In this document: piece after piece, positions 9,709-21,825 of the stretch
Layout: the number at the start of each line of letters is the position of its first letter
Numbering within the stretch: the first letter of the stretch is position 1
From: Strigamia acuminata
Taxonomy: Eukaryota > Arthropoda > Chilopoda > Geophilomorpha > Linotaeniidae
Direction: 5' to 3'
Length of the DNA stretch: 64,000 nucleotides
NCBI GenBank assembly: GCA_949358305.1
Contig: OX442318.1
Coordinates: 12,258,517-12,322,516, forward strand
The notes under the pieces: generated by a model
Told to the model about the DNA's origin: nothing
Database searches by the model: none
The model's input: the letters and a program-made list of their open reading frames with translations, nothing else
Translations under genes and position numbers: made by a program

Positions 9709-11615
9709 ATGGCCCGCTACGCGGGGGGATACCTCGGCGAAGAGGAGAAAAAAAGCAAGTAAATGTTTATTTAACCCACAATTCCATTTCCACCCCATAA
9801 ATCAAGCATTTTCATGTTTTCTGTTTTTTTTCTTGTCAATTTTCTAGTAAGATGAAGATAATATTCATTGTGATCATCATTGTGATCATCATTGTGATTA
9901 TCATATGCATTGTGGTTGGATATGTGGTTGGAAGCAAGAGTAGCGGCGGCGGCGATAGTGATGAAGATGCTAAAGTAAAAACATCTAAAGGTGGCGAAGC
10001 CGAAGGCGAAGGCGACGGCGAAAGCCAAGACGAAGGGGACTGTATTGGTATGGGAAAAGAGCTTTACTGAGTAAAAATAAATGTTTTTTGTCCAAAAATG
10101 AATGTTTACAGTGCGAAAATGAATGTTTTCAGTGCAAAAATGAATGTTTTCAGTGCAAAAATGAATGTTTTCGGTGCAAAAATGAGTTTGTTTGGTCCAA
10201 TAATGATTGTTTTGGTTCAATTGTACACAGAATATGACAACTCCATGAGAGACAGACAGGCGAATGCAAGCCCTGGAACAACAAATCTAGCTTATATAAA
10301 TGATGGCGACACGTCAACGTGTGCAGAGACTACTGGCAAGGACAGAAATCCGTATTATTATGTTCATTTGGGGGGAACATATGAGATCACGTCAGTATCA
10401 GTACAGTTCCCCTCAGCGGCGCCAGGTAATATTAACGTTGTCGTGTATCAGGACCGGTTCCAGGTTTCCAGGACTAACAGATTTGTTCGCGTAATATCGG
10501 ACGTTAGGTTTTCGTCTCTTCCCAACCATGTCGTGATTTTAACTGATTTAATTCGTAATTAAGATTTTATTTTACAAAAAGGGTGGAATGAGGATTTGAA
10601 GCCATTTTAGTTTTCGATCGATGACTAGTTTTCAGTTTTATTAATTTCGCCTTTTCTGTTTTCTCATTTCACGTTTTCTTTTCGCGATTTGAATTTTGCG
10701 GTTACAATTCAAATTATTGATTATTGATGTAACTGATCAAAAGAATGCTTCTGAACAAAATTTGCTAAGATATGAAGCAAATTACTAATTATATGAATAC
10801 AAATAGATGATGTTATACTCGCACCCATTTTGGTTTTTTCCCACACCCATAACATTGGATATTTGTTATTCCGAATAAATGATTTTATACTTATATTTTT
10901 TTAACAAATTTTTGTGCATTTGGTTTTTTCTACAGCCGCAAACTAACTCATTCTTGTTTATTCTAGCTTTATTGTTTATTAATAATAAAGAATGTTTGAA
11001 ATAAATTATCTTCATTATATGAATAACAGTTAAGTAACCTGATGTAATTATATATTTATAAAATTGGACTTGGACTGGTTATGCCCATAATAGGGGGCAC
11101 CCACTGGCATAACTTTGCTTTAAAGTACTGTACTGTATTTAGATATAAGATATTAGGCAAGTCATAAATAACATCATTTATTCGTTATTCATATATAATT
11201 AGTACGGAGTAATTTGCTTCATATTTTATCAAATTTTGTAAATTATTTTTACCGTTAGCTGCGATCTTTCGATTTATGATTACTTTTTTTGCCCCAGTTT
11301 TGTGGCGCTGGAACCAGCCCTGGGTATAAAGGACTAATACTTGTTAATAATGCAATAAAAATTAACTTTTTTTCAGCGGTGCCACTGAAAAATCTTCAAA
11401 TACGAGTTGGATCGTATGCAGAACCAAATAATGTTGTTTTCTATAGGAATACGCTTTGTTTCGTACAGGCTGCTCCGCCCAGCACCGGTTTATTGAAGGC
11501 TGAATGCTCAGTTGCTTTGGCGGGTAAAATCGTATCTATTCAACTTGCAGGCTGCCCAACTTGTGTTTTTACCGTGTGTGAAGTGTTTGCTGTCGGAGAC
11601 GAAGTGCCTACTTAA
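9709..11615 (+). CDS. U5: type II membrane fucolectin/F5-8C-like protein, intact
   Basis: Exons 9709-9758, 9848-10047, 10231-10425 and 11377-11615, phases 2, 1 and 1, 227 residues. The N-terminus MARYAGGYLGEEEKKS is shorter than in U2 and U3. The span is almost pure Ile/Val (residues about 21-42), followed by a Gly/Ser/Asp/Glu stalk ending DEGDCIG. Half one begins EYDNSMRDRQ rather than VEQN and contains INDGDTSTCAETTGKD. Half two begins VPLKNLQIRVG and ends CEVFAVGDEVPT. One residue of the C-terminal Gly-Cys block is missing (AGCPTC) compared with U2. U5 and U6 are close paralogues. Intron 2 carries 21-bp repeats; intron 3 is 951 bp. A 26-bp repeat array begins right after the stop. Confidence 0.82.
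10060..10215 (+). repeat. 21-bp repeats in intron 2 of U5
   Basis: About five units of the type 'caaaaatgaatgttttcag' run up to the exon 3 acceptor. The period is a multiple of three, so a frame from 10098 stays open through the repeats and enters exon 3 in frame. Confidence 0.8.
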
Positions 11616-11903
11616 TTATAAATGATTTCTAAGATGTTCAATTATAAATGATTTCTAAGATGTTCAATCATAAATGATTTCTAAGATGTTCAATCATAAA
11701 TGCTTTCTAAGATGTTCAATCATAAATGCTTTCTAAGGTGTTCAATCATAAATGATTTCTAAGATGTTCAATCATAAATGATTTCTAAGATGTTCAATCA
11801 TAAATGATTTCTAAGATGTACAATTATAAATGATTTCTAAGATGTTCAATTATAAATGATTTCTAAGATGTTCAATCATAAATGATTTCTAAGATGTTCA
11901 ATC
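11616..11903. repeat. 26-bp tandem repeat after U5 (left block)
   Basis: About eleven units of 'ataaatgatttctaagatg' plus 'ttcaatc', with single-base variants, start at the U5 stop codon. The array resumes at 12853-12957 after a solo LTR. U6 has only about two units in the same place (20309-20362), so the expansion is specific to U5. Confidence 0.9.
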
Positions 11904-12852
11904 TGCTGCGATCCGGGTTGATATCCACTTAATTCCTAATAAATTAAGCAGAAACCGCAGGTGAATGCTTTACAAGACTTACAATCGGCGGCCAAAACTT
12001 GTCTAGGGTTAAGTTTACAGAAATAAAGAGTCAGTTTTATCAATAAAAATACACTTTATATTTATTCGTTTAATTACAATGAAATGACTAGGAATAATGA
12101 TACGAGAGCGACAAGTCGCTGAATAATGAGCGGGAAAAATAACAATGAAGGGCTTGCAACGACTGTTGCAAGCTACAAAGCGTCAGTAATGGCGCTTAAA
12201 CAACACAATGTTGTTGAGCGAAGGCAAATGTCTTCGTTTTGCAAACTCACGAACGATGGTCGAAGACGATGGTTCTCGTGGGTTTCTTCTGTCCTCGTAC
12301 GACGGCTCAGCGGCGGTGGTTCACGGGGCAGGCGTCCGGCTCTCGTTCGATGGCGGTGGCTGACGTTCGCGCGACAGCGACGGCGATGGTTCACGATCGT
12401 CGGGAAACTTCTCGGTACGATAGCTGGAATTAGCGACGGCTAATTCAAGCAAGATTGCTGGCTTTGTAAGTTGTTACAAAGCAAGCAGATGAAACTGAAG
12501 AACACGAGTCCACTATCAATACTAATTCAAGGAAGAAAGAGCAGTGATGTTTGTGGTTGTGTGTTTTATTTCAGAGTCTCGATTTGAGCCAAGGCGCGAG
12601 CCCAGCACGCTTCAATATTGCGCAGAAAACCTGCGCACTTAGCTCAAATGGGTGCAACTAGTGGTTATTACACCATATTGCACCATAACGGCTAATAACC
12701 GTCTTCACCCCGGACAACCTGGGGTGATATGTGCCTAGAGAGGATTTCTCCCCTCGGTCACATGATCTGACTTGGCGTGTGCCACAGTCAAATTAATTAG
12801 AAGACAATTAATTTTATCTTCTAAGTTGGTGAAATATTTCGAGATCACCACA
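11904..12852. mobile_element. Solo LTR (949 bp) with 4-bp target duplication
   Basis: It begins TGCTGCGATCC, ends GATCACCACA and is flanked by AATC at 11900-11903 and 12853-12856. TG..CA ends and a 4-bp duplication fit an LTR. It interrupts the 26-bp repeat array cleanly. 'aataaaaatacac' near 12042 could be its polyadenylation signal. The open frames inside are short and overlap on both strands, so none is called. Confidence 0.75.
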
Positions 12853-12957
12853 AATCATAAATGATTTCTAAGATGTTCAATTATAAATGATTTCTAAGAT
12901 GTTCAATCATAAATGATTTCTAAGATGTTCAATTATAAATGATTTCTAAGATGTTCA
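12853..12957. repeat. 26-bp tandem repeat after U5 (right block)
   Basis: Four further units continue the array of 11616-11903 on the other side of the solo LTR. Confidence 0.9.
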
Positions 12958-13084
12958 GTTATTTTTATTATCAAGAGGGTTTGTAACCCCTAGTTTACGC
13001 CAACTAGGAAACACAGATGGCGCCACCGTAGCCCTAGACATTTGCATGCTAAAATTGAAACTCTACTAACTATACCCTTATAAT

Positions 13085-13559
13085 TGGTCCCAGAATTCGT
13101 CGAAAATCGTCGAAAATTGCGGCGCTTTAGGACGTTGATATACTTGGATGAACCTCAATTCTGCCTTAGTTCTCAATGTCGCCACACCACTGAAAACCGA
13201 TTACTCGCCATCCACCGTTGTTGCAGCACTTCTGTCCATTGTTCAAAACAATGTGATTAAAAATCGGCCTTCTTCGTATCACGAGCATTATTGAAAAATC
13301 AAACCACATTCGTACAATATTACACATTTCTTTCGGATGTTGATAATTAAACGTCAATTTCGCCACCGCTCTGACCGATTAATCAACTTTGACACTCGTT
13401 GCTGCATTTCTGCTCTTTGTTTAAACGGTAATTTTAAAAAAAAATTACCTTCTATGACGTCACGAACATTATTGAAAAATGGACGAATATTCGTGTTGAT
13501 ATTCCAACCGTCCGTGACAGCTTGATCCAAATTAAAAAGGAAAAAAGAAAAGAGCGAGC
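13085..13559 (+). promoter_or_regulatory. Upstream region and leader of U6
   Basis: The start-proximal part repeats the shared leader ('gaatattcgtgttgatattcc', 'aaccgtccgtgacagc', 'gcgagcATGG'). The whole stretch, including 'ggcgctttaggacgttgat' and 'cgccacaccactgaaaacc', is nearly identical to 20770-21226 upstream of U7, so the two units share a recent duplication of their 5' flank. Confidence 0.55.
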
Positions 13560-16500
13560 ATGGCCCGCTACGCGGGGGGATACCTCGGCGAAGAGGAGAA
13601 GAAAAGCAAGTAAATGTTTATTTAACCCACAATTCCATTTCTACCCCATAAATCAAGCATTTTCATGTTTTCTGTTTTTTTTCTTGTCAATTTTCTAGTA
13701 AGATGAAGGTAATATTCATTGTGATCATCATTGTGATCATCATTGTGATTATCATATGCATTGTGATTGGATATGTGGTTGGAAGCAGCAGCAGCGGCGG
13801 CGGCGATAGTGATGATGCTGGTAAAGTAAGAAAACCTTCAGGTGGCGAAGGCAAAGGCGAAGGCGATGACGAAGGGGACTGTATTGGTATGGGAAAAGAG
13901 CTTTACTGAGTAAAAATAAATGTTTTTTTTGTCCAAAAATGAATGTTTTCAGTGCAAAAATGAATGTTTTCGGTCAAAAATAAGTTTGTTTGGTCCAATA
14001 ACGATTCTTTTGGTCCAATTGTACACAGAATATGAGAACCCCTTGAGAGGCATACAGGTGGCTGCACCCCCTGGAACAACAGATCGACAGCATATAAATG
14101 ATGGCGACACGTCAACGTGTGCCGCGACTGCCGGCAACGACACCTATCCGTATTATTTTATTGATATGGGGGGAACACATAAGGTCACGTCAGTATCAAT
14201 ACATCTGCCAACAGAGAAGCCAGGTAATATTAATATTGTCGGTGTATCAGGACCGGTTCCAGGTTGTGACGGTTATAAAACCATATTAACTAATGTTCAC
14301 ACTAGATGGCGCTGTTTAATTAACGGGCGCAGTTTAAACTAAAAGTTAAGAGTTAAGAGTTATAATAAATCATTGTTTTAACTATGTGAATAAAATATAA
14401 GATACAACCCATGGCCAAAAGTATTAGACCACACCAGCAAATCAACACAAAATTTTATTCTTCACCTAATAACTTTGGAATGGTAAATGATAGATACAAA
14501 AATAAAAATGCATTGGAAAGACCTGTTTTCCCTCTACAAAACAAACTAAATAAACTTATAAAAATATCAAATTAAACCCCAAAAAAGTTGATTTAAAAAA
14601 ATCTCACTCTGGTCAAAATTATTAGACCACCTTGTTCTCTGGACAAAAATATTAGACCAGACCACTTTTGTCACAGAATGAGACGTAACAATGCAATTTT
14701 TATACAAATTTCATTGCTTATCTGAATGATGTCAACAATATTCATAACTGACCATCATTTGTGAACTTCATTTCACTGCCATCATGGCCAAAACCAAGGA
14801 ACTCTCAGATGACCTGAAATACCGAATTATCTTTCTGCACAAGGACAAAATATCCCAGAAAACCAGTTTAAAGCAACTTAGAATAAGTAAAACACCCATA
14901 CAATACGTAATAATGAAATTTGGATGCACTGGAACAGTTAAAAATGTGAAACAGTCTGGTCGCTCAAAATCAACTTCACAACGTCAAGATGGTTAGCATA
15001 GAAAAATCTGTAAATAAATAAGATTTGCCTTGCTAAATGAAATGGAAAGTGAGTTAAAGAAGGCTGGAATTAATATTGGTGCTCGTACCGTACGACGGTT
15101 GCTTAAATTCCATGGGGTATAGCGCTTTCAAGGCAACGACCAAACTCTTTATAACACCATTACAGGGGAGATTGAGATTAACGTGGGTTAACAAATGAAA
15201 TGTAGACAAAGAAGGACTGGGAAATGGTTATCTTTAGGGATAAAAAGTTCAATATGGTGTTAAATTTGCATAAAATAAAATAATACAAATCTATCAAACA
15301 AATTCCAAAGTCCTTGGTTACAAATGGTCTGGTAACTTGAAAATGTTGGATAAAGTTCAAGATGGCGTTGGAGAGAAGAACTGACACAACTACACTTTTT
15401 GAGGTAAAAAAGTACACTGGTCTTTATTCAATTATTTACACAAAAGGAAAAAGTAAAGAATGCAGATGACACGCTCTGAGCACCAATGGAAACGGTGCAC
15501 ACAAATTTGGAAAAACCCCACCAATTAAAAGATTAACGTGGGGACAAGAACCTTGTACAAACTAGAACAGGTCAATACACTCAAATGACAAATGGTAATT
15601 AATAATAAAAGTGTTACATCTTCAAATCAAAACATAATATTGAAGCCTAAATATGAGAAACAATAAAATCAGCAAATCAATGTTAAATTCAAATCAAATA
15701 TCAAAATCAATAATGTTATTATACAACACCTCAAAGCAATGTAAAAAATGGCAAATAAAATTACCCAATCACCAATATAGAAAGGAATAACAAATCAAGG
15801 TGGAAAATAGAAATACAAATGGCAATTTAAATAATGGTTTATTTAACCCGTAAAATCACCCGATTTTCACACATGGATTGGATATGGTTATAATGTTGAA
15901 AGTCTTGTTTAAAAGGCAACCTCATAAGGAAGGGTTTGGCTTTTGCCCTGCAAGCGCTATACCCCATGGAATTTAAGCAACCGTCGTACGGTACGAGCAC
16001 CAATATTAATTCCAGCCTTCTTTAACTCACTTTCCATTTCATTTAGCAAGGCAAATCTCATTTATTTACAGATTTTTCTATGCTAACCATCTTGACGTCG
16101 TGAAGTTGATTTTGAGCGACCAGACTGTTTCACATTTTTAACTGTTCCTGTGCATCCAAATTTCATTATTACGTATTGTATGGGTGTTTTACTTATTCTA
16201 AGTTGCTTTGAACTGGTTTTCTGGGATATTTTGTCCTTGTGCAGAAAGATAATTCGGTATTTCAGGTCATCTGAGAGTTCCTTGGTTTTGGCCATGATGG
16301 CAGTGAAATGAAGTTCACAAATGATGGTCAGTTATGAATATTGTTGACATCATTCAGATAAGCAATGAAATTTGTATAAAAATTGCATTGTTACGTCTCA
16401 TTCTGTGACAAAAGTGGTCTGGTCTAATATTTTTGTCCAGAGAACAAGGTGGTCTAATAATTTTGACCAGAGTGAGATTTTTTTAAATCAACTTTTTTGG

Positions 16501-19500
16501 GGTTTAATTTGATATTTTTATAAGTTTATTTAGTTTGTTTTGTAGAGGGAAAACAGGTCTTTCCAATGCATTTTTATTTTTGTATCTATCATTTACCATT
16601 CCAAAGTTATTAGGTGAAAAATAAAATTTTGTGTTGATTTGCTGGTGTGGTCTAATACTTTTGGCCATGGGTTGTAAGTATTATTTACTTGAGATATTGA
16701 TTCTGTCGAATCAATATCACGTTTTACTCAGCTTTCGAAAAGAACCAATCAGACTTTTCTAGACCCAGTTCACTACTAGGTCGGGACTAAAGTGACCCAC
16801 GAATCCATGGATTCTGACATCTGATTGGCTGTCGCCAATCTGACTGTTCTCAAGAACTATATAAACTCTGGTTTCTCACCAGAATCCCCTTTGGCTTGAA
16901 TGAATATTGTCTATATTGCATTGTTGTTATCGTTTGATCTCACTTTCTCTATCGACACATCAAGCCTCCTCAGCTCTCAACCGATATGTATTATTACTAT
17001 CTGGTTATTGCTCGTTGTAAGGCCCATCCGGGAAGGCTAACTCTGGTAACAGACATGTTAAATACATGAAATGGCCCCGTAGCTTTAGCTTGCTATCTTA
17101 AAGGATAGTGAGATTCTGTACGGTGGCTTAGTAAATCATCCATGCACGGGATGATTAACCCGTTAAACAAATACCCTTCTTATCATCGATAACAGTCGCA
17201 TCTGTCGATGCGATTCCTTGGTCGTAGGTTAGACGCTCTGCCAGAGCATTTATGCGGGAAGTCGAACCCGATTACGAAACAAATATGGACAGCCATATTC
17301 CCAGGGTTCTCTTGCTTGCATTGGTCCTTCCGTACGTTAAAGGTCGGTTCTCTCAACCATCGTGACTGTCCCCGCCCAAATAATAATTATATAACAATTA
17401 ATTGTTATATTCCGCTAATAACTTTGTATTGATTAGATCTTGGAATATTCTAAAGAATATTCCCATCAAATGCGAAGAACTCTTCGTATTAAATAGCTGT
17501 TTGTGCCACGGAACCGAATACGTCTCCGTAGCGTTCGTTGTGACGATGCCGCAAAGTCAGCCCTATCCCTCTGGCCCGCCCCGATCCTCAACCAGTGATG
17601 CTGCCCGTTTAGATGTGCCCTGAAACCAGATCCAGTTGTAATGTTAATAAACATGTATTTATATCACACAAAACAGTAAGTTATTTTTATTCGACTAGTT
17701 ATTCACTCTACACAGAATTCAGTAGTTTAACTCGGTTAGGTTGTTGCTAGGTTTAGCAACGTCTTGTTTAAACCGATTTATCTCGCTTAAATGGCTAATT
17801 ATTCAGCCAAAAGTAGAATCGTCACAAGGTTTCCAGGACTAACAGATTTGTTTGCGTAATATCGGACGTTAGGTTTTCTTCTCTTCCCAACCATGTCGTG
17901 ATTTTAACTGATTTAATATGTAATTAAAATTTTATTTTAAAACAAGGATGGAATGAGGCTTTGAAGCCATTTTAGTTTTCGATCAATGAAAAGTTTTCAG
18001 TTTTATTAATTTCGCCTTTTCTATTTTCTCATTTCACATTTTCTTTTCGCGATTTGAATTTTGCGGTTACAATTCAAATTATTGATTAGTGATGTAACTG
18101 ATCAAAAGAATGCTTCTGAACAAAATTTGCTAAGATATGAAGCAAATTACTAATTATATTGTTACGTGGCTAAAGGAGACTTGATCTAAACCACGTGAAT
18201 TTATTAATGTTTATACAATGTGTCCCAAAAGTCTGAATCACCCTAAATATTTCGTGAGCAATTGCATCTAAACCAACTTTGATAAAACGGTCGTATAGGA
18301 AGGTGGGTGAGAGCAATCCAATGATGTCATCAAATTTGACCTTGAAAGCCATTTTCAAGGTCATTCACTTGCTAACTTCTAAACCAATCAGGTTAAAGCA
18401 AAATTTCCAATTAGAAAGTTGTAAAGCATCATACTATTAGTCTAGAACTTTTCTTAAAAAAATTATTTCTTACTGAAAAGTTTTGAGAAAAAAAGGTTTG
18501 AAACATTGGTCTACTCAGCTTTGTAACTCAGCTTTGTAACCTAAAACTATTGAGGCAACCAAGCTAATCCTCAATTAGGACACTTTATTGGGTCATACTT
18601 ATAAGTAGAAGAGAAGAAACTCAAAAGAAAGGAAATAATTTATTTTGGAAATACATTCTACATGATAGTTTTAGGTTACAAAGCTGAGTAGACTAACATT
18701 TCAAATCTTTTTTTCTCAAAACTTTTCAGTTTGAGATAATTTTTTTAAGAATAGTTCTGGACTAATTAGATGATGCTCTACAACTTTGTAATGGAAAATT
18801 TTTCTCTAACCTGATTGGTTTAGAAGTTAGCAAGTAAATGACCTTGAAAATGGCCTTCAAGGTCAAATTTGATGACATCATTGGATTGCTCTTACCCAAC
18901 TTCCTATACGATCGCTTCATCAAAGTTGGCCTAGATGCAATTGCTCACAAAATATTTAGGGTGGTTCATACTTTAAGTACACCCTGTATGTAAAATGCAT
19001 TTGTTTTATTATAACCCTAAGTCGGACATTTGTAATGACAAATGTTCGGTTATAACTCTTATTACAAATAGATGTTATATTCACATGATGTAATCTAAGC
19101 AATTATAAATTAAAGTAAAACTTAACCCACTTTTATTCACTTTAAATAAGGATGATGTGTTTGTTAATAATGGAAAACTAACCTCTGTCTAACCTAAACC
19201 AGCTGACAGGAGCAAAGTGAAGGGTGAAAGAGAACTGAGCTATTTGGCTTGCTTTGCTTGCCAAGTAATGTAGTGTTCCCCCTACTAATTAATAGATCAA
19301 TCTGTGCATCTCGTTAGCACGTAACTCCCTCTGGTGATGCTTTGTTAAACTAAATGGTTTCAAATACGCGTCAGAGCCAGCTGCGTAAGAATAAGAATAA
19401 CAAATAAATGATGGAAGACTCGCACCCATTTTGGTTTTTTCCTTCACCCAAAACATTGGATATTTGTTATTCCGAAAAAATGATTTTATACTCATATTTT

Positions 19501-20308
19501 AACTCATTCTTGTTTATTCTAATTTTATTGTTTATTAAGTAACTGATGTAATTATATATTTATAAAATTGGACTTGGACTGGTTATGCCCATAATAGGGG
19601 GCACCCACTGGCATAACCTTTCTTTAAAGTACTTGTAACCCTCTCCGTCCACTGGTGACCTTTGGCGCCACGCGCACTTGACCTTTGGTCACTGCCCGTG
19701 GACTACTCGGGTAACCCTGTACTTGACCCCTTTCCTGTTCTCTGTACTTTGTCAAATAAAGCATTCTGCTTGTTTTCCTCAACCTAACAGCATCGTCTCT
19801 CTTATTGTATCTCACAGTACTGTACTGTATTTAGATATAAGATATTAGACAAGTCATAAATAACATCATTTATTCGTTATTCATATATAATTAGCACGGA
19901 GTAATTTGCTTCATATCTTATCAAATTTTGTAAATTATTTTTATAGTTAGCTTGCGATCTTTCGATTTATGATTACTTTTTTTGCCCCAGTTTTGTGGCG
20001 CTGGAACCAGCCCTGGGTACAAAGGACAAATACTTGTTAATAATGCAATAAAAATTAACTTTTCTTCAGCGGTGCCACTGAAAAATCTTCAAGTACGAGT
20101 TGGAGGGCATAGAGAAGCAAAAAATGTTGTTTTCTATAGGAATACGCTTTGTTTCGTAAGTGCTGCTCCGCCCAACACCGGTTTATTCGAGGCCAAATGC
20201 GCAGTTACTTTGGCGGGTAGAATGGTATCTGTTCAACTTGCAGGCTGCCCAACTTGTGTTTTTACCGTATGTGAAGTGATTGTTGTCGGAGACGAAATAC
20301 CTACTTAA
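13560..20308 (+). CDS. U6: type II membrane fucolectin/F5-8C-like protein with a 5.8-kb intron
   Basis: Exons 13560-13609, 13699-13886, 14029-14223 and 20070-20308, phases 2, 1 and 1, 223 residues. Exon 1 encodes the same residues as in U5. The span is Ile/Val-rich with an SSSSGGGDSDD stalk ending DEGDCIG. Half one is EYENPLRG through HLPTEKP; half two is VPLKNLQVRVGGHREA through CEVIVVGDEIPT. Pairing exon 4 with this unit rests on frame, near identity to U5's exon 4, and intron 3 resuming the U5-like sequence on the far side of the insertions. Intron 3 holds a solo LTR (itself split by a Tc1-type palindrome) and an R palindrome. Whether so long an intron is spliced normally cannot be judged from sequence. 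Confidence 0.72.
14265..17826. mobile_element. Solo LTR (about 1.29 kb) split by a Tc1-type palindrome
   Basis: It begins TGTGACGGTTAT and ends ATCGTCACA, with AGGT duplicated at 14261-14264 and 17827-17830. The flanking intron sequence ('ccggttccaggt' and 'ttccaggactaac') is continuous in U5, so the insertion is precise. A TATA-like 'actatataaact' near 16857 and 'taataaacatg' near 17644 fit an LTR promoter and polyadenylation signal. The element at 14405-16674 is nested in it. Confidence 0.8.
14405..16674. mobile_element. Palindromic Tc1-like element with two mirrored transposase fragments
   Basis: The ends are CAACCCATGGCCAAAAG and its reverse complement with TA on each side. Arms of roughly 700-750 bp mirror each other. 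Each arm carries the same N-terminal transposase piece of 70 residues (plus 14784-14996, minus 16083-16295): MAKTKELSDDLKYRI, a helix-turn-helix region, then GTVKNVKQSGRSKS, followed by a stop. The DDE catalytic part is absent. The unpaired centre is about 15140-15950. This looks like a fold-back made by inverted duplication of the 5' half of an autonomous copy. Confidence 0.82.
18216..18986. mobile_element. R palindromic element, complete copy
   Basis: Arms of about 300 bp are inverted repeats (left 'gatgtcatcaaatttgacc', right 'ggtcaaatttgatgacatc') around a loop near 18600. The ends are close to CAATGTGTCCC and its mirror ACACCCTG, flanked by TA. Partial copies open the window (1-458, 1681-1985). 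It is non-coding. Confidence 0.7.
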
Positions 20309-20769
20309 TTATAAATAATTTTTAAGATGTTCAATTATAAATAATTTCTAAGATGTTCAGTTATTTTTATTATTAAGTTGTTGATATTGTAGATGCCTCG
20401 CGTCAATCTTTTATTAGCACTGTATTGTTGCAAAGAGTAAACATCGTTTTTTGAGTTTTGTTTTTCCTCCAAGTTGTCTGCTTTGAATTCAAACACTCTT
20501 AAGTGGTAGCAGAGGCTTGGTTTTACTAATAAAGCATCTTCCACGCCCGGTAAACGGTATAAGGTCGAAGCACTTCTGTCTGCACTGACGACGAACCGTA
20601 AAACCCGATTCAAGGAACTGCGGATTTTGACGCCAAGGACAACATACAACATCGAGGCACTTTTAATTAAAATAAAATAAAATATATTTTTGAGAAGCTC
20701 GGTTTTTCGGTTGATCAAAAACCCACCCAGAATAAGTTAATAAACACAAGTTAAACTATCGAATTGTGT

Positions 20770-21226
20770 GCAAAATCGTCGAAAATTGCGGCGCTTTTGG
20801 ACGTTGATAAACTTGGATGAACCTCAATTCTGCCTTAGTTCTCGATGTCGCCACACCACTGAAAACCGATTACTCGCCATCCACCGTTGTTACAGCACTT
20901 CTGCCCATTGTTCAAAACAATGTGATTAAAAATCGGCCTTTTTCGTATGACGAGCATTATTGAAAAATCAAACCACATTCGTACAATATTACACATTTCT
21001 TTCGGATGTTGATAATTAAACGTCAATTTCGCCACCGCTCTGACCGATTAATCAACTTTGACACTCGTTGCTGCATTTCTGCTCTTTGTTTAAACGGTAA
21101 TTTAAAAAAAATCACCTTTTATGACGTCACGAACATTATTGAAAAATGGACGAATATTCGTGTTGATATTCCAACCGTCCGTGACAGCTTGATCCAAATT
21201 AAAAAGGAAAAAAGAAAAGAGCGAGC
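20770..21226 (+). promoter_or_regulatory. Upstream region and leader of U7
   Basis: Nearly identical to 13085-13559 before U6. It ends with the shared leader ('ttccaaccgtccgtgac', 'agcttgatcc', 'gcgagcATGG'). Confidence 0.55.
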
Positions 21227-21553
21227 ATGGGCCGCGTTACGTTGGGCTTCCTCGGCGAACAAGAGAAGATTCATCAAACCCACATGTAAATATACTTGTT
21301 TGACCCGAAATTCCATTTCCGCCGCATCAGTCAACATTTTCTTTTTTTCTTCTCCAGAAAGAGGAACATCGTCGTCGTTGTGTATGTCCTTCTGGTTGTC
21401 TTGGTCTTTATATTTGGATATTATGTTGGAAACAAAAGCGGAGGAAAAATAATATTGATTCTGGCCCAACTTATCCTGATAGCGAGCTCGGAACATTCTT
21501 AAATGAATATGACGAAGAGGAAACATGTCTGAGTAAAACTGAATGATTTTGTC

Positions 21554-21825
21554 CAAAAAAATGAGTGTTTTTGGTCGAAAAATGAGTGTTTTTGGTCGAA
21601 AAATGAGTGTTTTTGGTCGAAAAATGAGTGTTTTTGGTCGAAAAATGAGTGTTTTTGGTCGAAAAATGAGTGTTTTTGGTCGAAAAATGAGTGTTTTTGG
21701 TCGAAAAATGAGTGTTTTTGGTCGAAAAATGAGTGTTTATGGTCGAAAAATTAGTGTTTTTAGTCGAAAAATGAGTGTTTTTGGTCGAAAAATGAGTGTT
21801 TTTGGTCAAAAAATGAATTTTTTTT
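21554..21825. repeat. 21-bp minisatellite in intron 2 of U7
   Basis: About twelve units of 'aaaaatgagtgtttttggtcg', most of them identical. It occupies the same intron position as the shorter arrays in U5 and U6. Long open frames on both strands here are products of the 3n period. Confidence 0.92.

Noticed and set aside
12126-12443. Arg-rich ORF inside the solo LTR
   Set aside because: Open on both strands with no homologous pattern; LTR sequence.
17208-17290. tRNA-like stretch ('gggaagtcgaacccga')
   Set aside because: Only part of a T-arm-like hairpin fits on either strand; no acceptor or anticodon arm could be built, and it lies inside a solo LTR.
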